Positions 38,825-49,900 of a stretch of 64,000 nucleotides of DNA are shown here, one piece after another. Numbering within the stretch: the stretch's first letter is position 1; the number at the start of each line of letters is the position of its first letter. Origin of the DNA: Phycomyces nitens (Eukaryota; Mucoromycota; Mucoromycetes; Mucorales; Phycomycetaceae); assembly GCA_022702545.1 (NCBI GenBank), contig JAHRBC010000001.1:6820001-6884000 (forward strand), written 5' to 3'. Made by a program: the position numbers and the translations under genes. The notes under the pieces were generated by a model, which had not been told where the DNA came from, ran no database searches, and saw only the letters and a program-made list of their open reading frames with translations.

Positions 38825-39838
38825 TTACCAATCATGGTCTGTCCCGCTTGCCTTTCTTGCATTGTCAAGATCTTCTGCAGATATTGTGCAGTAGCTATAT
38901 ACTACTGCCGGATCACGGTAGATAAACAGGTTTTCTGTAGGGTCATAGCCAATTAGGCATATGAAATGGCCTGTTTGAATAATAATAATAATAATAAAAA
39001 GCTTAGCACAGAGCGCATGTTGATAATAGCCATCATACCTATATAGTCGTATCCCTTCATCTTTTCAAAAAAGAAGTCAAACTGACCGCATACAGTCACA
39101 ACACAGTTTCGCTGCTCCTGTGATTGTATTAGAAACATCACATTGCATTATATTTCCAGGCTAGCCTACCCTGCATTTCTGGCACTTTAACAGACGGGCA
39201 TTTACTAACACAACGATCACAAAACGCTGGCAGTAAAGAAAGCGCTTAAAATCGTCCAGAGGCAGCATCCTAATATAAGTATGGCATTAAGATCCAATTG
39301 GGGTCTACCTAGGAATGCTTACATTCGCACTACATGAATTGAATTGCTTTTTGCAGACCCAAACAGCTTGTTCACACGTCGTTCGTCTTCGTCAAAGTCA
39401 TCTTGATAAAATTTGTTGCCTTGATGTTCTCGGCGACTTCCAAAGTAGCTGGTGTAGTATGTAAAGTCTCCTTCGTAATTATTGCGCAAAAGATATACGA
39501 GATCAATAGTCCAGACACTTTTGACGGCGCATTGGTCAGCAAGGCTACGTAAACTACATCGTATGCCTAGACCTTGTAGAACCATGGCAATGCATGCTAT
39601 TCCACAATCCCAGTTTGAATTCTACTGACAAAAATATAAAATAAATAAAAGAAGTTAATTGTTGTTTCCAAGTCAAGGCCCCCTTTTTTTTTTGGTTGAG
39701 AGTAGTACATTCATCTATAGCTTGATTGTAACATGCCTGTATAATGTGTGCTACACGATGATTAGCAAAGTGCTCATAGTTCTTTGGTTGGTCGCTTCCA
39801 CTCTCGACAACAGCAACACTTTTGCCTCGAAGTCCCAT
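38825..39838 (-). CDS. GUCD1-type protein (guanylyl cyclase-like domain, cysteine-peptidase fold)
   Basis: Exons 39838-39737, 39621-39323, 39269-39170, 39117-39039 and 38970-38825 give 241 residues. Key segments are NSNWDCGIACIAMVLQGLGI (the WDCGxAC motif with the family's conserved Cys), SVWTIDLVYLLRN, FKRFLYCQRFVIVLVNARLL and GHFICLIGYDPTENLFIYRD. This matches the Guanylate_cyc_2 / GUCD1 family, which despite its name has a papain-like fold. The first intron (39622-39736) appears to use a GC donor (GCATGT), required to join HIIQ to NSNWDC. The C-terminus is read as ending at TAA (38825-38827). That stop overlaps a GTAAGC donor, so one more small exon is possible. The cellular role is unknown. 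Confidence 0.85.
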
Positions 39839-40316
39839 CTGATTCTCTTTGTTTTGCTTGCTTCTGTGGTTGGGAATAGATTAATTGGAATTGGGTGATC
39901 ACTTTTTGGTTGGGTTAACCAAGGAGGACAAAACCCACGCCCGTTGTTTTGCATTAGTGGTTTTCAATCTTTTTTTTTTTATTATACATATATATAGAAC
40001 TACTTGCGCTAATTCAAATAAAATTTGCGCTCTATAAAAATAGAGTGTTTTTACTTGATATTGAGACAACTTTAGAATCTTTTTAGACGAATTAAAAAAC
40101 AAGAAATAAATAAATAGACGAATTAAAATAAAATTACAACTGTCTAATTTTATTTTATAGACAAAATCGTATTACCAATTGAGACTCTTTTTCATTTAAT
40201 TCAAAAAAGAATATGGACTTGTTAATTATAACCCTGAAGGACAATCGCTTCTAGTCTTTGATGACTGCTGTTGAGGAGTACGATAATACAACCAACGAAA
40301 ATGTCAATCTATAATG
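39839..40316. other. Intergenic region, no gene seen
   Basis: AT-rich with TATA-like sequence at about 39985-39998, upstream of the GUCD1-type gene. No supported gene. Confidence 0.5.
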
Positions 40317-40830
40317 CTTATTGATCTCGACACAATTCCTAAACCTCAATCAACAACAATAGAGGTAATGAACAATCTGATTAAAGATTTTTAGCAATTC
40401 CATGTTGCTTCTACTACAAAGTATAAGTGTGGACAAGATCAAGTTGAAAGGTTTATTTGAATAATCCAAGAAGAGCTGTCAGTAACAAAAGCAGCAGAGC
40501 AATCCGGTATACCTCTTAGTAGTGCTTGCAAACTACTTGACAAAGTCAACAATAGCAATGAAACGCTGCTTCCTGGTCATATACTAAATAAAACAATGAA
40601 CATAAATGCAAAGAGAGTAAATATAAAAGTATTGCTGGCTTCCCTACTATTTGTTTTCCATAAACCTTTAAGAAAAGAAAACTCGTGGCACTCAAGAAAG
40701 ACAATGATTTCTAATTAAGTTTATGGAATTGGTATGGATGTTCTGGACAGACATGACTAATCCAATACTCTCACTCCCTACAAGGCTGGATAAAGTACAC
40801 TGTAGAACTTGCGTCAGAAAGAAATGTATT
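40317..40830 (+). pseudogene. Decayed transposase fragment with helix-turn-helix
   Basis: One frame reads VERFI, a TGA stop (40458-40460), then IIQEELSVTKAAEQSGIPLS and SACKLLDKVNNSN ending LLPG. That is the typical N-terminal helix-turn-helix of Tc1/mariner-like and related fungal transposases. A further stop interrupts the frame upstream (ttt tag near 40390), and stops appear downstream after about 40700, so the copy is dead. No terminal inverted repeats or target-site duplications were identified; the limits given are approximate. Confidence 0.55.
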
Positions 40831-40946
40831 TTAATAAGGATCGATATAAAATTGAAACGCCAAAAGGTTTCTCAAATGGAATTTTTGGACGATTATGGCT
40901 AATTATAATGTGATTATATTGATACTTGAGATCTAATGGTCATTGA

Positions 40947-42290
40947 TTAGATGCCACCCTTAACCATAAAGGTGTCAATGACTGATAGAATGGTCCATTT
41001 TCTGTTTTCTGCTTCAGGGAATACAAGTGATCGATCAGAGTAGAATACCTGCCAAAGATTGGAGATTTCAGATTAGAATTGGCGTTATCAGTCATCATGA
41101 CAAGATATTCACCTCATCATCAACCTCTTCTTGTTTGCGAGGGAGGCAGTGCATAAATGCCCAGTCTGGTTTGGCGTTTGCTCTCTTGGCCATATCCATA
41201 GTAACCTGATAGCCTTTGAATTCATCTAGTCTTTTGGCCTTTTCGGCTTCCTGTCCCATACTGATCCTGTACAAGATCATTGAGTACACGGGAATCGATC
41301 ACTGGGAGTTTTATTGCTTACCAGGTATCGGTTACAATAACGTCGGCATCCTTTATGGCCTCATCTGGCTTGGTGGTAAAAAAGACCTTGGCACCTGTCT
41401 TTTTGGAATCAGAATCTGCAATGGCAAGGACGTCCTCAGCACAAGTGTATCCAGAAGGACAGGCAGCAGCAACACTTATTCCCAATTTAGGGAACGATAC
41501 CAGCATTTCCTGGAGGATGTTGTTGGCATCACCAACCCAGGCAACATGCATTCCAGGAAGCGTCTCTCTAGGATGTTGCATATGAGCAGTATAATACCCG
41601 CTGGTTCCTGACTGGCGATGATGAATATGCTCATGGAGTGTCATTAGATCGGCTAGAATCTGGGTAGGGTGGTATTTGTCCGAAAGAGCATTGATGATTG
41701 GCACAGTTGACTCTCTGGCAAATGTCTATTAGACAATCGTTAGTGTAAAATAGTGTAAAATAGTGCACAAGGTGTTATTTCTTGCCTCTATTTGATCATG
41801 GCCACCAACACGGGCCATAATACCATCCACCATGGAGCTAACCACTCGAGATGTATCCACCAAGGACTCGTTTACTCCGAGCTGAATGTCCTGAGACCCT
41901 AGGAACATCGAATGGCCACCTATATATTTATCCTTTAGACAATGTACAGTATATATATATATTCCATATACCTAGATAGGTCATTGCAGACTCTGTGGCC
42001 ACGCGAGTACGAGTGGATCTCTTGGAGAAGATGAGAGCAAGAGTCTTTCCTGTCAATGGCCTGTCTATTGGTTTCTGGGCATATTTCGATTCCACTTTAA
42101 ACTGGATTGCTCTACGGACAAGTTCATAGAGCTGCTCGGCAGAAAAGTCTGCTGTAGTAAGAAAATGATTTGGTTTTGGTTGGTTTGTGGGGTATTTGGT
42201 AGTCAAATAAGATCGCTTGATCAATGGATAGGCTTTTAGGGATGCCTGGTTATATATACGAAACGATAACGGTTTAATGATAGTAGCCAT
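40947..42290 (-). CDS. Ornithine carbamoyltransferase, mitochondrial
   Basis: Exons 42290-41972, 41919-41786, 41725-41322, 41266-41113 and 41048-40947 give 370 residues. The enzyme makes citrulline from ornithine and carbamoyl phosphate in arginine biosynthesis. Diagnostic motifs are the carbamoyl-phosphate site [10 protein letters not shown] (residues ~89-98), [47 protein letters not shown], and the ornithine-site FMHCLPRK. The N-terminus ([20 protein letters not shown]) is basic and Ser/Tyr-rich, as in mitochondrial presequences. The intron 41726-41785 has a GC donor (GCAAGA); no GT lies nearby that keeps the conserved frame. The AP-1 sigma gene follows upstream on the same strand, its stop only 150 bp from this start codon. 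Confidence 0.96.
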
Positions 42291-42440
42291 TACTGGATTG
42301 TTTGGTATGATGGCAAGTGTACAAGTAAAATATAAAAGACGAGAAAGAATTCTTAATAAAGCGTATTTTATCCCCCAGAGTACGTGACTCTTTCTCTTCG
42401 TCCTGACTCATACTGCATATATCACTGTGCTTTGTATACT

Positions 42441-43238
42441 TTAATTAGCCTTTTGCTCATTCACTTCCTGTTCCTCAAACTGATCTTGCTGAGTGATAAC
42501 TCTCAAGACAGATTTCTTGCTTGTTTCTTGAAGTTCTCCTGCAATAATTAACTCGTCAAGAATAAAATAGGCCTATAAGGTCTGTTAGATCACCATAAAT
42601 ACCAGCTAAAGAGTAACTTGCCTTTTGAAAGTTGAAGATCAAGTCCAATTCACACACCTAGATGAATTAAAGTGATAACAATAATAACAATAACAATAAT
42701 TTCAATTATACTCCATTTGAATTCTCGACTCGCTTTAGTTTACTTACATTTCCAAAATAACGATCAAGAATCTCGACATAACGATGGATGATCTCCAAAG
42801 TAATAAGTTCATTGTCATCCTGGCTGATTCCTACCACAAAGAAAAGACTCGCGTATCTATTGCATTGTGATTAACCCACATGCTCGTCTCAGGAACTAAA
42901 TAATATCTATATCCCACACCTTCGATATACAATCTTTTGATCTGCGATTATAGGGAGATGTTGAGTAATGATTTACCAGATGCCTATTTATATATATATA
43001 TATAAAGCTTACCTTTATACTCCAAGAAATTGCACATCTTGACTCTTCTGGCCAAAACGAGCTGAGTGGCATCCTTGACAATCTTTGCCTTTTCTTTGGG
43101 TGGAATGGTGACAAACCATTTGGTCAGGCGAACCTTGCCTTGACGGCTCACGAGTAGGAGCCACTTGATCTAGAGACCAATATGGGTGTCTCAGTCTTGT
43201 AGTAAAGGCTGTGGGTCTGTTGCTGTACTCACTGCCAT
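42441..43238 (-). CDS. AP-1 adaptor complex small subunit sigma-1
   Basis: Six exons (43238-43233, 43169-43013, 42941-42920, 42856-42748, 42657-42622, 42572-42441) give 153 residues. Sigma-1 is the small chain of the clathrin adaptor AP-1 at trans-Golgi and endosomes. Matching segments are [84 protein letters not shown] and [13 protein letters not shown]. The first exon codes only Met-Ala before GTGAGT, and exon 3 is 22 nt. The intron 42573-42621 uses a GC donor (GCAAGT). The VCELDxIFNFxKAYFILDE block and family length support the splices. Confidence 0.95.
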
Positions 43239-43309
43239 TGTTGCTTGGAAGAAACACTTGTACTTCAACTGTCTATTACGTGGTTGGCTGTAGGCAGTAT
43301 CTATTTACA

Positions 43310-43477
43310 CCTTTTGGGCCCCGCCTTTTGTTGCGTCATGGTCAGGAAATCTTGCAAGAGGCATACATGGATGGTGCAAATACAAATCCACATAAAACTG
43401 TGGCCTTTACATGGCTTACCAAGCGCTTTGTGGATAGTATTGCTAGTGACCCGAGGTTATATTTTGACAAGAATTGA
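43310..43477 (+). CDS. Possible exon of an unrecognised small gene
   Basis: A frame ending at TGA 43475-43477 has convincing composition (YLFTPFGPRLLLRHGQEIL, TVAFTWLTKRFVDSIASDPR). It can extend upstream to about 43211, but there it would overlap the antisense start of the AP-1 sigma gene. I could not find a convincing start or upstream exon. Confidence 0.3.
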   Translation, partial: PFGPRLLLRHGQEILQEAYMDGANTNPHKTVAFTWLTKRFVDSIASDPRLYFDKN

Positions 43478-44119
43478 AAAAATAATATTATAAGCATTGA
43501 ATATTTTTAATAAGAATAACAGTATGGCTAATGTCTAGTAGGGTTCTTTAGATTACTTGAACAAAAAAGATGAATCGTTTGACTCTACAATGTATCCATA
43601 CGGAATATTTTTATGAATAAATCTTGTACAAATGTGAATATAAAGAACCGAGTATTCACTGTAACAAAGAATTGTGTTACGGTATCTGCACCTTTATCCT
43701 TGAAAGTACTCAAAGAGAAATCGACACGGAACCAACGCCTTTGTTTTTTTTTCCCAATGCTCTAGAAGGTAATATTTATACAACCGATACCACAAGTCTA
43801 TTAAGCTCTCTTTTATAGCAGCAAATACCGCACCCCATTTAATGACGGATAAAAGATATTATGTATCCTAATAGTTGTGCAAATTCAATCTCGAGGAATA
43901 AATGTGGATAAACCAAAATGTTTAATTTCATTAAAATTGGAACACAAGGATTCTTGGTAAGATATGGTCAGAGTACCCTCTTTTTCTCTTGGGATACCTT
44001 AATATTCACCCACACACACACGCATATATATATATATATATATATTATCTATATTACAAGAAAATTAACGATACTTGGGATAAAGTATAGTAGTGTTATA
44101 TGACTGATGATTATATACT

Positions 44120-44151
<32 letters not shown>

Positions 44152-44395
44152 GCATACTCTCTTGATACCATTATGCTAACCCTTCCATACCCTTTATCCT
44201 GTAAACCAACAGTAATAATATACCGTTTCCCACTCTTGTTACACATTTAATCCATATCCCTCCTTGCTTACACCAGGTCCCTCTGCTGAACCATATTATC
44301 AAACCACTCTTGTTTTGTTTTGTTTTGTTGTTTAATATACACGCATAAATGCCTTTTCAGAAAATAAAAGTATCAAATACAATGCCAGATTGAAT
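43478..44395. other. Intergenic region rich in microsatellites
   Basis: No gene is seen. An (AT)n run lies at about 44026-44044, (GTT)n at about 44121-44151, and a TTTTG pentanucleotide repeat at about 44308-44328. Confidence 0.6.
44121..44151. repeat. (GTT)n microsatellite
   Basis: About ten tandem GTT units are visible directly. Confidence 0.95.
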
Positions 44396-45543
44396 TTAAG
44401 CAAAGAGGGGGAGGTTGAAGCCATAGCTGTCCATGTTGTTGAATCGAAGACCACGGTCAATGGTCTTGATCTGCTGGTGGTCTTCGCTGTCGAGGCTCCA
44501 GGAGGTGATCTCGCGGTTAGACTTCATGCGGTCGACGTGCATGCTCTTGGGAATAACAGCAACATTTCTGTCAAGGGACCAGCGGAGGAGAACCTGGCCG
44601 GCGGTCTTTCCATGCTTCTTAGCAATGGACTTGATGACCTCATGCTCCAACAGGGGCTGTGCGGACTTGCCGTCTTCAGTCAACTGGATGAAAGAAGCAG
44701 GGCCAAAGGAAGAGTAGGCAGTGATGTTGATGCCCTGGGACTGGACCCACTCGACAAGGCGGGTCTGCTGGAGGTAGGGGTGGAGTTCGACTATTGAGAA
44801 TCGTTAGCAAACGCGTCTTTTTCTCACTCCTCACCAAGAGATCAAACTTACTCTGGAGAACAGCAGGCTTGATGTTGGCATAAGTCAAGAGATCCAAGAT
44901 CAACTGGACATTGAAGTTGGAGATACCAATGTTCTTGGCCAAACCAGCTTCAGCAATCTTCTCGAGCTCTCTCCAGCACTCGTGCATAGGGGAACGCTCA
45001 AACTCAATGGCAGTAGCGCCGTTGGGGGCGTACCAGCCAGGGGGGTATGCAGCAGCCTTGTCAACATTCTTCAAGGGAACGGGGACTATTGGGCCATGGT
45101 TGAGATTTGCTGTTTTCATACGGGTATGGATAGTTTAATAGACTTACAGTGGATCAAGTAGAGATCAATGTAATCGAGACCCAAGTCCTGGAGCTGCTTG
45201 TCGAAAGAGGGACGGACATTGGCCTTGTTGTGATAAGTGTTCCAGAGCTTGGTGACAACTAGGAAACAAAGGCGTTTTAGCGACCATGATAATACCAGTG
45301 ACTATAGTTACCAAAGAGTTCCTCGCGCTTGACGAGACCATCGTTGATAGCCTTGTTGATACCGCGACCAACCTCGACCTCGTTTCCATAGTCGGCAGCA
45401 CCATCGATGAGACGGTAACCAGTCTTGATGGCATCATAGATGGTGTTCTCAGCATCTTCAGGAGAGATCTTCCAGCAGCCGAAACCAACGAGGGGCATCT
45501 TGTCGCCAGTGCGGCTAAGGGAAATGTATTCTGCAGAGGCCAT
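44396..45543 (-). CDS. Aldo-keto reductase, D-xylose reductase-like (AKR2-type)
   Basis: Exons 45543-45312, 45258-45148, 45085-44852 and 44790-44396 give 323 residues, the normal AKR length. The catalytic tetrad is visible: Asp47 and Tyr52 in [12 protein letters not shown], Lys81 in [10 protein letters not shown], and His114 in [10 protein letters not shown]. The cofactor motif IPKS is present ([14 protein letters not shown]). The loop [10 protein letters not shown] and the ends [14 protein letters not shown] and GLRFNN resemble fungal xylose reductases, which reduce D-xylose to xylitol with NAD(P)H. Broader aldose or glycerol-type substrates are equally possible. Codon use is strongly biased to C-ending codons, suggesting high expression. 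Confidence 0.95.
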
Positions 45544-46927
45544 AGTGATGTGTAGTAGAGAGAAAGGTAGTTGGGAATATCTTGGGCTGGAAAGAGAGCT
45601 ATTTATTAGTTCCAGTGCGGGGGTTGTACACCCGCCGGGAAAAAAAAGCAGACTGATGGGGAGTGAATTGGGAAATTTGGCCAAATGGAGGAATCATGGA
45701 CTTTTTTCTTTTTTTTAGGTGGTTCCTAAAGGAGTATATTTTAAACTCTGGGCTAGCGTAACATTTCTGGTCTGTTGTACTTTTCCGCCAGTTACCAGCC
45801 CATCATTGATTTATTTTATTTCTCCGGGTTAATCCTGCTGATGTCATAGCTGTACAGGAGAATTTCTTCTAGTCCTTTGTCATTCAATGGCCAGTCTGGC
45901 AGCATTTTGGCCTCAGCTCAGCCATTAGACCTTTCTGACAAGGCGACAAGGCAAGGAGAATAAGACTGGCTGGGCAGGCCAAGTGCGGCAGATCAAAGCG
46001 CTGAATTCTCAGATTATATAAGGTGGGGGGATATTGACCTATATTGAATATCCCCCATGGTAATCTTTTTTAGGAACCAAAAAATCTCCTTTTAGACAGG
46101 TAGTAAAATAGAATAAAATCAGGGACTGAAAATATTAAACTCCATTATTATTATTTCTATTATATTTATAATATCTGTTGGCCAGCCATCTATTTAGACT
46201 ATAGTTTATTCTTGTATTTTCTAGAGTTATGTACCAAAAGGCTTTGATTTCTATACTCGAATTGCTATATTCTTGCCCAATATCTATCCAGGTTTAATCG
46301 AGCGGTTGCTTGTGATAAAGATGAAAATTTTATTCTTATTTTCATGAAAGAATCATTAATGTATCGTGAGAAAACAGCTCTTTTTCCCTAATAGATTCCT
46401 AATAATCTAGCTCATGGGTGCCTGGTAACCAACTAAAACACCATGGCTACAAAGCGTAAGTCGGACGTTTGAACCCATAGTGGAGATGATGTTGGGTCAA
46501 AGCACTTGGGCAAACATTAGACATTTGGATTATCTAGCTTTTAAAGCAAATATAAATAGCCTCTTATGATATGAAATTCACAATACTAGGCATTTAGCTT
46601 ATAATTAAATATAGAAGGAATAGATTGAATACACTGAACAACAACAACAACAATAATAAAGATTTGCTGCAGAAAAGTGCAAAATACCAATAAAAATAAT
46701 TATTAAATTCAATTTATAATGCACAAATGGCTCATTTAAAACACCAAATCCATAAAGTATCAAGGAGACAATCATTTTGACAAGTCAAGTAATTTTTATT
46801 GATCGATAAATATACGATAGGCTAACGTATTTGAGATAGATACTGTGTTTCTAAACAGTACAGGTAATATCAATGGTCCATATAACAAGTACAATTCAAT
46901 TTCAGTATATACTATTAGCAAACTCTT
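45544..46927. other. Intergenic region, no gene seen
   Basis: This holds the aldo-keto reductase promoter (minus strand) and the 3' flank of the giant repeat gene. A palindromic TATATAA-type element occurs at about 46013-46021 beside a G-run. ACA/ATA low-complexity DNA lies near 46640-46660. Confidence 0.55.
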
Positions 46928-49900
46928 TTAGTGAGTGGCTTCTTCGTTCAAGAAAGAGTGGAAACTTTCAGCGAGAACATCAAGACGTTCGACATTCATA
47001 TCGTAAGAGGTCTCGAAAGTCTCTGCATAGCGGTTCAAAAGCACAGTGCGAGAGCCTTGCTTTCTAGCAGCCTCAAGAACAAGAGGGTTGGAAGAAACAA
47101 CGGCAAGCTGACCAGGGTGTTCCAAGTCAAGGAGCTCAGTGGTACCAGATACGACAACTTCGGCGCTTGATCCATCGGAAGTAGCAGAGAACATCTCAGT
47201 GGTGAACTGAGCGTGCCAGCAGAGGCATCCGTGACGGGCAAGGTCGACCATGGTACGAGTAGAGAAGACGGGGGAAATGGCAACAGCATCCATCTTACTC
47301 TGCTTCTTGATGCTACGGACACTGGTGACAGTATCAGCGAAAAGGTCCAAATGGCTCCAGGCTGAGCAAAGAGTTGTGATGTCGCAGTCACTGAAGAGGT
47401 GCTCAATAGATCTCTCCTTCAAGAGACGGATAAGGACAACACGGAACACTGAATAGTCGGTTCTGGATCGGACATAGGTAGTTCTCTCAACGAGGTAAAG
47501 CTTGTACCAGCGAATGATAAAGGCCTGGGCATCAAATCCACAGAGATGAGTGCGCTTGGTGAGGGTCACAGTGCGCCAGATCTTGAGAATCGTGGTCAAG
47601 TAATCGACGGCAGTACCAGCAACATCGAATGCAAAGGCACGGACTTCACCGAAAGAACGGGGAACTTCGTGAGTCTTGGTCCAGGTAATGGTCTTGCCCT
47701 GGAATGCGGCACCAATAGAGCTTTCAGTGGTACGGTCAAGCATGGTCTTGATCTGCTTCTTGGTACGGGTAACGGTGGAAGTAATCTTCTCGTTAACAGC
47801 ATCAAAGTTGGACAGGTCATCGGTATTGGCAACGACATCCTCAATCACAACGACTCTAGAGTGAATGGTATCCTTGATGCTATCAAGGCTATCAAGAGCT
47901 TGCTTCTGAGTCTTGGAAATCAAGGTTCTGATCTCTTCAGACTGAACTGGTGCTGACTTGTTGATGGTGATGAAACTGATCTTTGCATCCTGGACAAGCT
48001 GTGTAGCCTCTTCTTCGGCGTTCTTTACAAGCAAAGTGATTTCTTCTCTGCAGTTATCTCCACCACGGCAAATGATCTCCCTGGTAGAAACCAACAGGCC
48101 ATCGAGCCATCCATCGAGCTTAGTCTTGGTCTCATCGACTACCTGAGTCATCTCTTTTCTGGTACGCTCTTCAACTTCTTCCTTTGTCTCATCAACGACA
48201 ACGACAACGTTCACAATCGAGCCATCCTGAGACACCTTGGTGACAGTCTTGGTGCTTGTCACAGTAGTTGGGATCTCTTCGGTCTTGATGGTCTTGACTG
48301 GTGTATGGATGGTAAGGGCATTGCCAACCTGCTGTCTGGCAATCATGGTGAAGTTATCGATCTGAGACTTCACATCAACCTTGTTGGATCCTTCGCTGAC
48401 AATGTTCTTAATCTGGTTGACTTGGTTGTTGGCATTGGAACGGATCCATTCAAGAGTTGTGTAGAAGTTCTTTTGAACCTTGTTATCCTCAATATCTGAT
48501 TCTGGCTCCTGGACAAATTCCTCCTTGGCCTTGGTAATAGTCACCTCGAGTTCTTCTTGAGCTGTCTCGGTGATCTTCTCAACATCTTCATTCACATTTT
48601 CACCACCTTGGCTAACACGATCAGTGATTCTCTTGGAAAGAGTGGTGTACCAGTCGTAAACATTATATTGGACTTGCTGAACCTTGGGGGCTTCGACGAT
48701 TTGGATAACCTGTTCGGTCACCTTCTCCTCAACAACTTCAACAGAATCTTCGGGCTTCTGGGACTTGGCTACGGTGACCGCAGCAATAGTAGCAGCGCCT
48801 GTGGCAATCTTAACAATGGCATCATTGACATCATCGGTGGTCTTCTTAACAGTTCTTGTGATGGAACGAGTGCCAGTCTCGATCTGTTGCTTAGCAGTGT
48901 CAACACGGTCCTTGACGGTACGCTCAACAACATCAGTTCCTGACTCGACAACAGTAACAGTGGCCTTTTGGACAACATCAAAGCAGTCGGTAACTTGCTC
49001 GTTCAACTTGGTGTTGACAGCAACAAGAGTATCCTTTACGGATTGCTTGTTGTCTTCATCTCTTGTTACAACAGTAGACTTGACGGTCTTGAGCTGATCC
49101 TTAACTGATGTCTGGAGGTTTCCAAAGAATTCATCCAATCTAAGATCGGCTGTAGCTTGGTCATTAGAGTCAACGTTCTGAGCCTTGGCGGTCTCCTTCA
49201 GCTCGGCAATCTTGACAGCAATTTCTTCTTCGGCCTCAGCAATAGCAACCTTGGTCTTGGAGTTAACTTCTTCACAGTCGTCATCAAGATCCAAAAGCGA
49301 GCCAATCTTTTCAGTAAGAATAGTGAACCAGCTGCGAACAGTCTCGGTAGCATCTTGAGCAGTCTGGACAACAGCAACCTGTTCTTGAGTAATGGCTAAA
49401 AATAGATAGTATTAGAGACTGTAATAACAAAAAAATAATAAATGTTTTATACATACCTTCAACAATCTCGGTTGTGGTATCAATTTCCTTGATATCCTTC
49501 TTGACGACTACATCTTCTTCTTCAACGATAACTAAAAATGAATAAAAATAAGTTAATTATTACAAGATAACGACCAAACCATTTTGAAAACTTACTATCG
49601 ACTTCATCTAGGATAACTTCATCGACGACAACGGTCTCGGTAACAGTTACGAATACGGTCTCAATCTCCTTCTTCGAATCTTCGCACACCTTCAACAACT
49701 CCTCAACGGCTTCGGGCGATTCCTCAACCTCGATGGTCGAAATAACCTTCTTGACTGTAGTAATCTGCTCCTTGATGGACTCTCTTACGGCGGCAATGCC
49801 TTCATCAACCTTGGATTCAACGGTCTCATCCTCGTTCTTTGGCTTCTTCTCCAAAATAGATTGAATCTCTTGTTCGGCAGTCTCCACAATATAGTTTACA

